Shown here: positions 46,901 to 56,138 of the stretch, in pieces
How the letters are laid out: each line of letters starts with the position of its first letter
Position numbering within the stretch: the stretch's first letter is position 1
Assembly (NCBI GenBank): GCA_916610825.1
Contig: OU744446.1
Span: 30,642,445-30,706,444, forward strand
Direction of reading: 5' to 3'
DNA length: 64,000 bases
Source: Haliclystus octoradiatus
Taxonomy: Eukaryota; Cnidaria; Staurozoa; Stauromedusae; Haliclystidae
Made by a program: the position numbers and the translations under genes
The notes under the pieces: generated by a model
What the model was told of the DNA's origin: nothing
The model's database searches: none
The model's input: only the letters and a program-made list of their open reading frames with translations

Positions 46901-49900
46901 CAAAGTGTAGACATTTATTCTGGGGCTAGTGATGTTTGCTCACATAAATTACGTACGTGGCGAAAAGAGGGAAGAAACTGTGCAATATTAGACTTAAAAG
47001 ACGCCTATTTGCAGCTAAAAGTAGATCCAAGTTTGTGGCCATATCAAACTGTTATATTCGAAGGGACGCGTTATTGCTTGACGCGGCTCGGTTTCGGATT
47101 GAATGTTGCACCACTCATTATGTCAACTTTGCTGCGCAAGGTTTTGGACATGGATCCGGATATCAAGCAAGGTTGTGACGCATACGTAGACGATATTCAT
47201 GTGAACGAAGACGTTGTCCGAGTGGATTATGTTAAAGAGCATTTGGCTACTTACGCATTACAAGCAAAGGAACCGGAGAGGTTATCAAACGGAGAACCGG
47301 TACGAGTTTTGGGTTTAAATGTAGAGCGAGTGAACAACGCATTATATTGGTCTCGAGCTAATGCTTTGAATATTGAAGTTGAAAATGTAGATCATTTAAC
47401 AAAGAGAGAGCTTTATTCGCTTTGTGGTCGACTTATCGGGATACACCCGGTGTGTGGTTGGTTACGAGTACACGTCAGCTACTTAAAGTGCTTATGTACG
47501 GAGACAAATTGGGATGAGCAGTTGAGTGACACTATCAAAAGTCACGTCAAAGATGTAGTTAAACGTGTTTTACTTGCCGATCCGGCATGTGGTCGATGGG
47601 ACGTGGACGAAATTACGAATGCATCTGTTTGGTGTGATGCGAGTAATCTTGCGTATGGTGTGGTCATTCAAGTGGACGGTGAGACTATTGAAGACGGGTC
47701 ATGGCTACGGCAAGACAACAAGCACATAAATTTAGCAGAATTGGATGCAGCACTTCGTGGATTAAATTTAGCTGTGGAATGGGGTTTATCAAAGTTTAAA
47801 CTACTAACAGATTCTGTATCAGTGTGTAATTGGCTAAATGATGCTCTATCTGGCAAGCAAAGACTAAATACTAAAGCCTCTGGTGAATTACTAATCAGAA
47901 GACGATTAGAGTTATTTAGATCGATTGTTGAAGAGTACAATTTGCAAATCACTGTGTTACTAGTACGATCAGACGAAAACATAGCTGATAAATTGACGAG
48001 AGTGCCGGTTACTTGGCTAAAAGGTGTTACGACTATTGATGGAGTATGTGGTGTTGTTAATACTAATTGTAATAGTAGTAGTAATGGCACGACTCTGCCA
48101 GAACTTCACAATTTGTCCCATCGTGGAACGCACCAATTAAAATGGCTGGCTAATCAGATAGGATTACATCCATCACCAGAAGATGTTCAGAATGTTGTGA
48201 CAAACTGTCAAGATTGCAAGTCAATTGACCCATCGCCAGTAAGATGGGAAAAAGGTAAACTCGGTGTTGAGAAAAATTGGGAAAGATTATGCATAGATGT
48301 GACGAAGTATGAAAATGAAAAATACTTGAGTATAATTGACTGTGGTCCGAGCCGCTTTACAATCTGGCGTCGTATTGCTAACGAGGGAGAGAATCAAATT
48401 TACGCACAATTGAAGTCAATATTTTCAGAACATGGACCACCGAGCGAAATATTATTAGATAACTATAGTACATTTGCCTCAAGAAAGATTAAAATGTTAT
48501 GTAAATTGTGGAATGTCAAATTGATTCCGAGAGCTGTGTATCGACCTCAAGGGACAGGGATAGTAGAACGCAACCATAGAACAATCAAAACTATAGCCGC
48601 TAGAAGCAAGTGTTCTATATTAGATGCTATTTATTGGTATAACAACGTACCGTCTGAACGGATGACGGATCCGCCGGCATGGCAAAAATTTGGTTACAAA
48701 CCTCGGTTGCGTATTATTGAACCAGTTACATCAGATGAAGAGTTTATCAAATCTTACTTTCCCAATGACAAGGTGTGGGTAAAGCCAAAAGACAATGTCA
48801 GATGTACGGAAAAGTGGCTTCCAGGTATTGTTCTACAACAAGTTTCTGTGCAGAAAGTTAGGGTACTAATTAAGGGACATCTTTCATTAAGGCATGTAAG
48901 CCATTTACGTAATCGTATAAGTGATTCACCAAGCAATGATAACTTGAATGACAATCCAAATGAAGCAAACAATGATGATTTATTATTAACAGATGACAGT
49001 GAGTCATCATCCGATAATGATACGGATAATGAAACCAATAGTGATAATGATAGCGACAGTGAAAATCGAATTGACGAAGCAGTTGAAGTTGGTCCTCGTA
49101 TTCGTCGTGCTCCAGCGTGGCTAAACGATTATTACTTGGATGAAGATTTGTAAATCTGGGGGAAGTGTAATCGAATAATTATATGTATGAACTGTAGATT
49201 GAAACACTCATGATAAATTGAGGCTAGCCTCATTTGTGTGTATAGAATGTAAACGCCTACGTGCGTATCGTATGAGGAGAGTGTGCGTAGTCTTGATGAG
49301 AGCAAGACCTAGAGAAATATATGTTGTTTTATTAACTGAATTGAGTCGTCGTTGTTCAACTTGTCGTTGATCTTATATTGAGAAAGTAATGGGGTACCCA
49401 AAGACGATAGATGGGCATATGTGGTTAGCGCTTTATGTCATCTAACATTATGGGCACACCATTCCCCTGCGTTCTCCTACCAAAACATTCCTGTATCTTA
49501 CCTTCCATAAGTGAAGTGAATTCTAAGAAGCAAGCAATTTCGTATAACTCCATTGCAACTTCTGATGTTGTAAGTAATTTATCAGTTTCAAACATAGCAC
49601 CAAAACTTTCTTCAGAGCTTCTCCATTTAATAACAGATTGTAAATCAATGCACGACTGATAAAGACATTTGATAACAACTACAGCATATTGTCGAGGTAA
49701 TATAGCTTCATCGACAATAAGACAGAGTTTTTTACCAGAATTTGATGTCGATGTTTTTAATTTGGTAAGCAATGATTTAAAATATGGCGATCGTGCAGCA
49801 AGGAGGCAACTATGACATGATAAGATTAATTCTTTACGAGGTTCCATGCCCTGTTCTCCGCCTGTTTTACAGGTGATTGATGAAAATTGTAAATCTAAAT

Positions 49901-50573
49901 CCATCGAGGCTTCATCAAGCATCAATGATTTCAAATCCGATTCTATAATATTAGGTATTGTAAATACTTTAGTAACATTTTTTAATACAGTTGAATCAAT
50001 TTGGCTGGTTAAACTTTCATCCCCAGTATATAATACTTTTAATAAAGATGAGAATTCATCTAAAGTCATATCACCTACTTGATTAGTTACATCAATAGGA
50101 TTTTTTAGCATTTCTGCTGTCATTGATGAAAACATACCAGAAAAATAAGGACATCTTGTTGACAGTATAATGAGATGTACAGGATAATATGTATTTTTAT
50201 ATACAAGTATAATATCACTCAGGAATTCTTTCTCGTATAAATTAATCAAATCTTTATATAAACCATGATTTGGAGGACGTGCTGCTGAGGACACAACTAA
50301 AACATCCTTCCATGCTCGTAAAGATTCATAATGCTCAACAAGTCTTGTAATTTCTGTTGTTGTCCAAGTTTGTAAAATTTCACGCATTTGTTTTCGATAA
50401 TCAACATGTTTATTTACTTTTAGTGTTTTGGCCAATTTCTTACGAATTGTACCAATACGATTTTGACGCTTTTTACGATGTGAAGGGCCTTGTAATTGTG
50501 CTGAATCTCTCTCTAATTTTCTTATATTTAATTTATTTGAGCGAGAATGATGTCCTGAATGTGTTTGACCCAT
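34987..50573 (-). CDS. BTBD7: BTBD7-like double BTB/BACK protein, 7 exons
   Basis: BTBD7 is a BTB protein tied in vertebrates to loss of E-cadherin adhesion during epithelial branching. Exons: 49502-50573, 42683-42894, 42458-42533, 42029-42336, 40712-40967, 39311-39459, 34987-35073, giving 719 residues with matching phases. I chose the ATG at 50573 over 50591 because it begins MGQTHS, an N-myristoylation-type start similar to the family. Order: basic region about 30-65, BTB1 about 112-185 (DIILVYKNTYYPVH, then ARCP-like TRCPYF), BTB2 about 222-345 (AARSPYFKSLL), BACK-type helical part in exons 2-4 (contains KWGEW and PRFFIPYFNEAK). Vertebrate BTBD7 is over 1100 residues, so the tail is short or an exon is unseen. 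Intron 1 holds an LTR retrotransposon and intron 6 a nested set of elements. The last exon is the least certain. Confidence 0.88.
36292..38536 (+). mobile_element. 5'-truncated non-LTR retrotransposon (LINE family A)
   Basis: Flanked by the 9-bp direct repeat AATCACAAT (36283-36291 and 38537-38545), a plausible target duplication. It starts within the C-terminal part of the endonuclease (PSDHRLVFS motif) and ends with TACTACTACTA. One frameshift near 36640 is the only break upstream of the long RT frame. Related copies lie at 52410-52880 and 62338-62985. Confidence 0.85.
36880..38511 (+). CDS. Non-LTR retrotransposon reverse transcriptase (family A)
   Basis: Encodes 543 residues from this ATG; the frame continues upstream to about 36640. 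RT landmarks: SPGPDGIPTLAL, RGITLSCTAGKANNKIL, FIDFKKAFDS (motif A), GVLQGDTLSPFLFTLF (motif B), LSFVDDIAIL (motif C, FVDD in place of YADD), FKYLGSVL, LLYASETWVL, and a C-terminal RQMSFLGHIERS. The pattern is that of RTE-like or R4/Dong-like families annotated widely in marine invertebrates; I cannot place the clade by eye. The frame is intact, so loss of activity comes from the missing 5' part and the upstream frameshift. Confidence 0.85.
   Translation: MIRNYFYDLYNPPSCLLSLNKLAPPPNFSPPDMSNYNTSPVTNDELCSILFSMKPLASPGPDGIPTLALREPLVQNELLTIINAVLSGEQQVPGQWRRSAVITVNKNTSRNLDQQRGITLSCTAGKANNKILHKRLASVIDPYLRYNQNGGRNSRSTLGQILSARILLEGCRTHQKDIVAIFIDFKKAFDSVLRCRIPEILDFYNVPIVLIDAIMSFYSSTSAFVRTHYGDTDDFPTACGVLQGDTLSPFLFTLFIDYVFRISCPDSSGFILDRRRSSRHPERSVSDLSFVDDIAILTNSISEAQQLLDEVERVGKTVGLTINTTKTKFIALGIKQGHLATSNGDIERVDSFKYLGSVLPSSSDDLTQRRGQAWAAIRGLNKFWASDVNTDVKLRLFRHTIEPVLLYASETWVLSTSLLTRLDSAYDAMLRHALGVHWPNLLSTAKLRKLSPSASAIAHQRQMSFLGHIERSKTYAPQPLHDILHWQPKEMLRRGYGRVVSFHNVLYRELCYLKVSLSAMSDRVLWRSLCSKYVRRKRDGTFL
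39949..40133. mobile_element. pogo/Tigger-like MITE, copy 2 (intact)
   Basis: A 185-bp element in BTBD7 intron 5, with ends CAGTGTAACCCGCTTAAGTG and their near-perfect complement, flanked by TA on both sides. It carries subterminal TTATCCGAA blocks. CAGTGTAACC...TTATCC is the terminal style of pogo/Tigger elements. Confidence 0.8.
41826..41870. mobile_element. Possible hAT-type MITE remnant
   Basis: Only a GCTAGCCTTCCGGGACTCTC-like stretch recalls the family interior. No terminus is visible. Confidence 0.25.
42598..42626. repeat. (CAGT)n microsatellite
   Basis: Seven tandem CAGT units in BTBD7 intron 2, about 85 bases upstream of exon 42458-42533 in the direction of transcription. Confidence 0.9.
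43300..43787. mobile_element. hAT-type MITE, copy 8, split by another insertion
   Basis: The left piece reads TGGAATCCTAGATACCGT and the right piece continues AAGGTTATAGCAAAATCAG through the paired TTCAGAAGAAAA blocks to CCGAACCTTTTGCTTGAC. A 320-bp foldback element interrupts it with its own 9-bp duplication. Confidence 0.65.
43326..43645. mobile_element. Long-TIR foldback MITE with 9-bp target duplication
   Basis: A 320-bp element with arms of about 140 bp, ends TAGCCT and AGGCTA, each arm containing the GGGTCTGCGTAATATTGACA block. It is flanked by AGATACCGT at 43317-43325 and 43646-43654. Long inverted arms and a 9-bp duplication fit Mutator-like MITEs. Confidence 0.75.
44646..45052. mobile_element. 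hAT-type MITE, copy 9, split by a foldback element
   Basis: The left piece has TTGTTGAGGTTTGGGC and the start of the CATCAATTCTCTT block; the right piece continues with TAGCCTCCTGGGATCCAGG and a decayed TTTTGTCCTTGTCCTACCCTG end. A 252-bp element separates them. Confidence 0.6.
44720..44971. mobile_element. Foldback element with 12-bp target duplication
   Basis: The inverted arms contain ATTCTCTTTCGCTTGAAAAT and CGAAACGTC and meet near 44850. The direct repeat AATTCTCTTATG flanks it at 44708-44719 and 44972-44983. It belongs with the foldback elements at 58757 and 35763. Confidence 0.7.
45154..45365 (+). repeat. 5' LTR
   Basis: 212 bp. It differs from the 3' LTR only by T versus C in the GTGYGTATCG stretch, a 0.5 percent difference. 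The gag ATG follows only 12 bases after it, so the leader is almost entirely LTR-derived. No TGG-type primer-binding site abuts the LTR; TGGCGGTTAG at the gag start is the nearest candidate. Confidence 0.95.
45378..46178 (+). CDS. gag of LTR retrotransposon
   Basis: 266 residues. The N-terminal two thirds look like a retrotransposon capsid (ends in helices rich in Leu and Glu). Two CCHC zinc knuckles near the C-terminus, CFYCGKPGHIVKDC and CYNCGQDGHLAIGC, bind element RNA in the family. The stop codon overlaps the pol start as ATGA, so pol is probably made by termination-reinitiation or a -1 shift at the AGAAAATGA site. Confidence 0.9.
   Translation: MAVSKAKLKITDIVAPYTGEGDLSEWWSRFEIVSKLQGYEENEKVMLVPLLLRGPPFLIYEKMSSENQKDLQIVKRKMLEAFSLSKFAAYDELRRRTYKSGENVDAYYADLKRLCELSGMGGAGVAFVVGLPENIGMQLRPLLTIDDEQLVARARVLMEAENAHAQDLGVIAAAVPTLNKKETRNKYHIKCFYCGKPGHIVKDCYLLMSRDKPQGRNSTDKSEIARNGKCYNCGQDGHLAIGCLNSPTENYHGVAAHVEPAVTPRK
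46175..49153 (+). CDS. pol of LTR retrotransposon (protease, RT, RNase H, integrase)
   Basis: 992 residues with no break. Protease DTGSTMTLV at 21-29. RT about 200-420 with RPILDFRELNQ, LDLKDAYLQ and catalytic YVDD at 337-340. RNase H about 480-610 with WCDASN and ADKLTR motifs. Integrase about 640-880 with the HX3H / CX2C zinc finger (LSHRGTH, CQDCKS), then catalytic Asp in CIDVT, Asp in LLDNYS and Glu in IVERNH. After the integrase comes an acidic Ser/Asp tail (about 930-970) and a short basic-hydrophobic end. The RT belongs to a divergent group in which YVDD replaces the more common YIDD. No envelope gene is present. Confidence 0.93.
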   Translation: MNGLLTVYVTVAGSQYRGILDTGSTMTLVSENVKINSISAVQRNISILNNSTVRTIGYSHLNLKISNTERLIQCYVVNSLISGIDIILGVDAIKLFGGLNLTPTGKYQLGAQADPTVLGCNISTSVNTAIEPNKCSNIISREIKIEDKNFEANFDGTAWVIKWKWVDGKPPEFMKNCVSCYNMDGSMLEEFNIKIREWIEKGYLLPYDETVHGKPKALIPLFAVQQKSKSKVRPILDFRELNQSVDIYSGASDVCSHKLRTWRKEGRNCAILDLKDAYLQLKVDPSLWPYQTVIFEGTRYCLTRLGFGLNVAPLIMSTLLRKVLDMDPDIKQGCDAYVDDIHVNEDVVRVDYVKEHLATYALQAKEPERLSNGEPVRVLGLNVERVNNALYWSRANALNIEVENVDHLTKRELYSLCGRLIGIHPVCGWLRVHVSYLKCLCTETNWDEQLSDTIKSHVKDVVKRVLLADPACGRWDVDEITNASVWCDASNLAYGVVIQVDGETIEDGSWLRQDNKHINLAELDAALRGLNLAVEWGLSKFKLLTDSVSVCNWLNDALSGKQRLNTKASGELLIRRRLELFRSIVEEYNLQITVLLVRSDENIADKLTRVPVTWLKGVTTIDGVCGVVNTNCNSSSNGTTLPELHNLSHRGTHQLKWLANQIGLHPSPEDVQNVVTNCQDCKSIDPSPVRWEKGKLGVEKNWERLCIDVTKYENEKYLSIIDCGPSRFTIWRRIANEGENQIYAQLKSIFSEHGPPSEILLDNYSTFASRKIKMLCKLWNVKLIPRAVYRPQGTGIVERNHRTIKTIAARSKCSILDAIYWYNNVPSERMTDPPAWQKFGYKPRLRIIEPVTSDEEFIKSYFPNDKVWVKPKDNVRCTEKWLPGIVLQQVSVQKVRVLIKGHLSLRHVSHLRNRISDSPSNDNLNDNPNEANNDDLLLTDDSESSSDNDTDNETNSDNDSDSENRIDEAVEVGPRIRRAPAWLNDYYLDEDL
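49166..49377 (+). repeat. 3' LTR
   Basis: 212 bp, preceded by the purine-rich tract CTGGGGGAAG (about 49156-49165), the plus-strand priming site. Followed directly by the TTGAG duplication. Confidence 0.95.
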
Positions 50574-51925
50574 GGTTGGGGATTTGAACACAACTGTCTC
50601 GAAAGTATTTAAAGCTACTAGCTAGGCCAATGAATAAAACACATCTAAACAACACGTATTTCTAGATTTGAATCAACATGAAACATTCAGAGTACATCTT
50701 TAATCAGCTAATATATTTCTTCAAATCCTACCAGCACCGCGAAGGAGCTAGTTCTGGTCTGTCTGACCATTAGATAGGCATGGTTCAATCAGCAAACATT
50801 GGGCTAATTAATGTAAATTGCCACGAAAGAGCGAAATGTAAATAGTTCGCACCAACAGTCGAAACAAAGCATACAATGTGCTTTCATAAATAGATGATAA
50901 ATACTGTATAAAACGTAGTATGATTATTATAAATTTCCAAATTTCTTTGCACAGCTCCTCGTAAACTTATATTATAATTCACAGTTTGTGTCTGCTGCAA
51001 GTGAAGAGATAAATAGAGGAGATTGGTAACCAATAGCAAAACGTCACTCAGGGGTCTCATAAATACGGTATAGTAACTGTATAGTATAGTAATAAATTAT
51101 GAATATTTGTATGTCACATACATGCCATAATCGTTCACTCCCGCTTAACATAGATTCATTAAAATTATCTATTTTAAGTAAAGATAATAGTTAATAAAAC
51201 TCCTCATGAAATTTCGACATTTTCCCATGTCCCGCTACCAAAAAGCCAATTTTCGCAATCCCATTTCCTTAGGAATCAATATCCCCTAAAAGTAAGAGGA
51301 TCAAGGATTATGATTTTGAGCAAAAATTCTTGCTTCTGTGATCATGATCCGAGAATTACACGGCATAAGAAGACTAGGAATCCCTTCCTTCTAAGAGGAC
51401 TGGCTTTTCGGCTAATTGATACTCTTGCTTGATGAGATAACTACAAATAATACTATGCGGGTTATTGCAACGTTTCGAATTATTAATGGAATTTATTTTC
51501 AAGCTAATATTAAAAAAAAGACGTGGATATGTGGATGTGATCGGTTTGAGTAAGGTCAAGTTGAGGTCAAAAAGGTGCTCGACCTCGTTAACAATATCAA
51601 TTTACGACTTGATAAGATAAATGCAGTTCAGATTTTCAAATCTGATTTGAATTGGAAGATAACATAATGTATGTGCGCTTGTGAATTGTGAGTGTATATT
51701 ATTGTATTATGTACTGTAGCTGATAAATCGGTTATTGGAAATCATCGTAGATACAATCGTTCAATTTTTTCGGAACAAATTGCATGCTAATTGGACATAC
51801 ACTTTAAATACCCATATAGAACCTCAATTGAATTGGCTACAGCAGCCAACAACCATGTAGCTCCTCTACTCTCCCATATATTACAACGAGAAAAACATAC
51901 CACCAGACAAGATCTAAAATGTAAT
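50574..51925. promoter_or_regulatory. Upstream region of BTBD7
   Basis: Must contain the BTBD7 promoter and 5' UTR. No TATA box or CpG cluster is obvious and no other gene is supportable. Confidence 0.35.
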
Positions 51926-51927
51926 GT

Positions 51928-52290
51928 AGACGGTGTCACCCTACCAAAGGCACCTGTACCACTCCCCTATTTCTAGAGGAGTGGCTTTTTTCGCTGAGAG
52001 CAATGATTTCAAACGCTCTTTGTTGATCTCAGCCGCGACACTGAAGATCAATTGCAACAGATTTCATAGCAGATAGGTCTTGATTGTCAATGCGCAACGA
52101 TGCGCCGCAGCTACTCACAATGCAATTCCCTCTGGACCATTTCATCCGCCATCCTCAGATGGTACTCATTTGATGTTTCAGATAAAGTCAAGGCTGAGTT
52201 GACCTTCGGGGGATTTGAACCATAGTCGATCAGATATGATCCGATCTGAAGTTCGGTTGCTGTGCCATCTGAGTTAACCTCCTTGCTCTC
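51928..52290 (-). mobile_element. tRNA-derived SINE, copy 2 (nearly full length)
   Basis: Minus-strand reading has an A-box-like TTAACTCAGATGGCACAGC, a B-box TGGTTCAAATCCC, then CGAAGGTCAACTCAGCCTTG and GAGTACCATCTGAGG blocks, and matches the copy at 27914 over about 330 bp. The A- and B-boxes would form a pol III promoter. Confidence 0.8.
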
Positions 52291-52409
52291 AAGATCTCAC
52301 ACCCATAATGACGTATGCATCAATTCCAGCCATCGTCATTCACTACCGTCTACAATGCATGAAGTTCGAGCAGGCCGATACGAAAACACGCTATGGAATT
52401 GTATGCACA

Positions 52410-52880
52410 CCAACGTCAGATGTCTTTTTTAGGTTACATTGAGAGATCAAAGACGTTAGACTTATACCCCTCAAACCCCTGCATGACATCCTTCACTGGC
52501 AACCGAAGGAGATGCTTTGATGGGGCTATGGGCAAGTAGCATCCTTTCATAATTTTTTGTATCGTGAATTCTCTTAGTTACAAGTTATTTAATCAGCTAT
52601 GGCAGACCGTGATTTGTGGCTTTCTTTATGTAGAATATATGTTTACGTAAGAGGGACAGCACATTCTTATAACCCCTGCATGACATCCTTCACTGGCAAC
52701 CGAAGGAGATGCTTTGATGGGGCTATGGGCAAGTAGCATCCTTTCATAATTTTTTGTATCGTGAATTCTCTTAGTTACAAGTTATTTAATCAGCTATGGC
52801 AGACCGTGATTTGTGGCTTTCTTTATGTAGAATATATGTTTACGTAAGAGGGACAGCACATTCTTATAATGTGACTGTCT
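52410..52880 (+). pseudogene. LINE family A 3' ends with a 197-bp tandem duplication
   Basis: From 52410 it matches the 3' part of the 36292 LINE (CACCAACGTCAGATGTC onward). The stretch 52474-52670 is repeated at 52671-52867 without a difference that I can see, before the common end GTGACTGTCTATA and (ACT)n. The frame is broken. Confidence 0.8.
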
Positions 52881-52881
52881 A

Positions 52882-52895
52882 TATACTACTACTAC

Positions 52896-52931
<36 letters not shown>

Positions 52932-52934
52932 TAT

Positions 52935-52999
<65 letters not shown>
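52882..52999. repeat. (ACT)n microsatellite
   Basis: About 118 bases of nearly pure ACT units forming the tail of the LINE A fragment; the next LINE starts immediately after. Confidence 0.95.
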
Positions 53000-55955
53000 A
53001 AATATACCAAAATATACTGTTAAAATGCTACTGTGGAATATTGAAGGTTTTGCAGCCTTCACATCCAAGTGTGGAGAATCAGAACCTTTTCAAGATTCAG
53101 ATGTAATTTTACTTACTGAGACATTTACAAAAGAATGTCCACATTTAGCAAATTAATATTCGTTTTTCTCTGTAGCCCAATGCAATTTTAAAGCGCAAGA
53201 AGGTATCATCATATTTTGTAAATCATTCCTCCAACCAACTCTAACTTGTAAAGATTCTAGTTATATTGGCATCAAAACAAAATTGTGCAACATTTTTTGT
53301 TTTTATTTTCGACAACTCACCAATAGACTATGTAATTGGTAAAATAACAGAAGCACTGACTCATGCTGAAAATAGCATTCCCACAATACTAATGGGGGAT
53401 TACAACTGCCGAATTGACAAAGGTGAAAGAGGTTACCTACTCACAAATTACATGGAGACAATCGGTATGCATCTTATTAATAAACCTATAAATTTTACTT
53501 ATACTGAACACAATGGAACCAGCACAATCGATTTAGTCTACACTATAACACACCTGAATCTGTCGTTGATATAACTATCACATCCAAGCCATTGCGTAAG
53601 CATCATCAAGTCTCAACCATATGGCTACAAAAGGATTTTCAAACACATATCCAATACAATGAATCAAAATTAATGAGACAATTTAACATAGATTATCTCA
53701 TGCGGCATCCACTCTTATCTGTTGCTGAAAATCAAATAAATGATAATAAACTTGACGATGTCTTATTAAGCATTGAAACTGCTTTACTTTCATCCTGTCC
53801 TGCTTACTTAACAAATGTTCGCTATCATAGACCTTGGTTTGACAAAGAATGTAAAGCAGCCAAACGCTCTGTTGTAAACCTGTTTGAGATGATGATGAAA
53901 CTTCCAAAAGATGATACAATACGCAACCAATATACCGTCCTCTGCAAGCAATACAAATCATTAATTAACTACAAACGCTCTATTCATGATGAACTAACAT
54001 TAAACAAACTTCTTGACAAAGCACATCGCAAACCATGGACGCTATTCAAGAAGAATCATACTCGTCACGCTGCCCCCATTCCTAAAAATGTATTGCTCAA
54101 ACATTTCTCAACGCTTTACGATCCATTTAATGGCCCACCAGACTTTTCAAATACTATCATATATGACTTGTCTTCAGATATGTGGTATAACGAGCCTTTC
54201 ACTGAAGATGAAGTTCAACAAACAATCTTGAAAACCTCTAAATGAAAAGCACCTGGAATGGACAAAATTACCAACGAACATTTATACTTTTCTCTAGAGC
54301 AATTGTTACTTCTCTGGACAAGGATTTTCGACTTGTGCCTGGATTTGGGAACTGTACCATCACAATGGAGAAATTCTATAGTAAAAATATTGTACAAAGG
54401 TAAAGGAGACATAGCTGACCCTGGAAATTACAGAGGAATAGCTCTACTTTGCTGTCCTTTAAAGGTATTTACATCTCTTCTCAACAGGAGAATTGTGGAA
54501 AATGTTTTCAAACATATTCCAATAAACCAATTTGGCTTTCAACAAGGAAAAAGCACCCTCACACCAATTCAACTTTTGATTGATGCTGTGGCAAATCAAT
54601 TTAGCAAACGAAAAGGCAACTATATGCAGTCTTTGTAGATTTCAAAAAGGCTTTTGATTGTGTGAATATGTCTAGATTGATATCAAAATATTAAAAGAGC
54701 AATTTGGTATGAATGGTCGAATTTTAAAAACAATACAAAGCATCTTGCAACACAATCTCACTCATATAGATGACGGAGTGCAATATGCAGAAAAGATTTT
54801 ACAGTACAACGGTGTAGCACAAGGTGATAGCTTATCACCCACTCTTTTCATATTGTACATTGCTGATTTATCATCTTCGCTGTCCAAGATCCCCGTTCTC
54901 TCTTCAATGTTTTTCGCTGATGATCTCGTTATGTACTCCTCTGATCCGACTGCTCTCCAAAAAGGCTTACTGGAACTCGGAGAATGGTCAAAATACAATC
55001 AATTAGAAGTGAATCTTTCAAAAACTAAATGTATGAAATTCCGTAAAGGTGGCTACATCAGTAGCAAAGATTATCTATACTACAACAAATGCCAACTTGA
55101 AATTGTTAAGGAATATACTTACCTTGGAGTTACTTTCCAACCATCACTATCCCTTCAACATCACATCAAAACGAAAAAACAGAAAACATCAATGGCCATC
55201 AGTTTACTGCAACATCTTCATCGTATTCACTTGGACATTGCTCTACAAATATTTGAGATGAAAATCGCCCCAATAGTGACATATGCGAGTCAAGTTATAG
55301 CTGCATACTTAAACGGCCCTCAAATAAATATAATCAATAGCATCAAAACCCATTTCCTGAAAAAAGCACTTAGATTACCATCATCATCATCAAACTCTCT
55401 GCTGCATTTATTAACTCAAACCACACCCTTTATAGAACAGCTCTCAGAAAATTTTACCTTCAAAATGTATGAATTGAAAAGATGTACTGAAGAAAAACTG
55501 CATAAAACATACATTTGGATTGGAAAAGGAGCATTAAATTCACCAATGGCAAATAACACCTTGTGGAAATTAAATAACCAATCAAATCGTCATATTGTCA
55601 CACGTGTATCGATGCATGGGTTCCATCACAAACTTTGTAATGATCAATCTTACCACCAACCAACATCGAACTGCATATGCAAAGAGTGTGGTGGAAATGC
55701 CACGTATTATTTACATATTTTAGACTGCCCAGCAATACTTTCATATGTATCATATGCAAAGCAACTTTAAAACTAGATTGACCTGTCCTTTTTAAATTTA
55801 CCTTAAATACTTTCAAGAAATTTTTCTTCATACGTTAAATATTACATTTACCTATATTTTCATACTTCAAACATTAAATACGTAACTTATCTAAACATGT
55901 ACATATCATAATTATCATATTACTATTTACCCTGAATCGGGTGCAAATATATGTA
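53000..55955 (+). pseudogene. LINE family B, near full length but frame-broken
   Basis: An APE-type endonuclease starts at about 53023 (LLWNIEGFA, later MGDYNCRIDKGERG and TSTIDLVYT), but with frameshifts and stops. RT pieces: 53592-54245, then a single in-frame TGA, 54258-54638 (GNYRGIALLCCPLK, NQFGFQQGKST), a frameshift within the FVDFKKAFDC motif, and 54709-55770 (GVAQGDSLSPTLFILYIADL, FFADDLVMYS, YLGVTFQPS). The C-terminus has a CX2CX8HX3C knuckle (CICKECGGNATYYLHILDC). The endonuclease, FADD and terminal knuckle fit R1/I/Jockey-type LINEs. The 3' end reads TTTACCCTGAATCGGGTGC, then (ACT)n. Confidence 0.85.

Positions 55956-56138
<183 letters not shown>

Larger units (their letters stand above)
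45154..49377 (+). mobile_element. Complete, young LTR retrotransposon
   Basis: A 4.22-kb element in BTBD7 intron 1, on the strand opposite to the host gene. LTRs of 212 bp (45154-45365, 49166-49377) start TGTAATC and end TTATA, differing at one base. The 5-bp target duplication TTGAG flanks it (45149-45153, 49378-49382). The order is gag, protease, RT, RNase H, integrase, with no env. Both frames are intact. The gene order and integrase fit a Ty3/Gypsy-like element; a BEL/Pao origin is less likely, and no lineage is assigned. Confidence 0.95.

Noticed and set aside
47668-48090. Minus-strand frame of 140 codons within pol
   Set aside because: Shadow of the pol coding sequence, low-complexity Ser/Leu composition.
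52200-52290. A possible tRNA gene on the minus strand
   Set aside because: A- and B-box-like sequence is present but no cloverleaf with a sensible anticodon stem could be drawn, and the block is the head of a repeated SINE.
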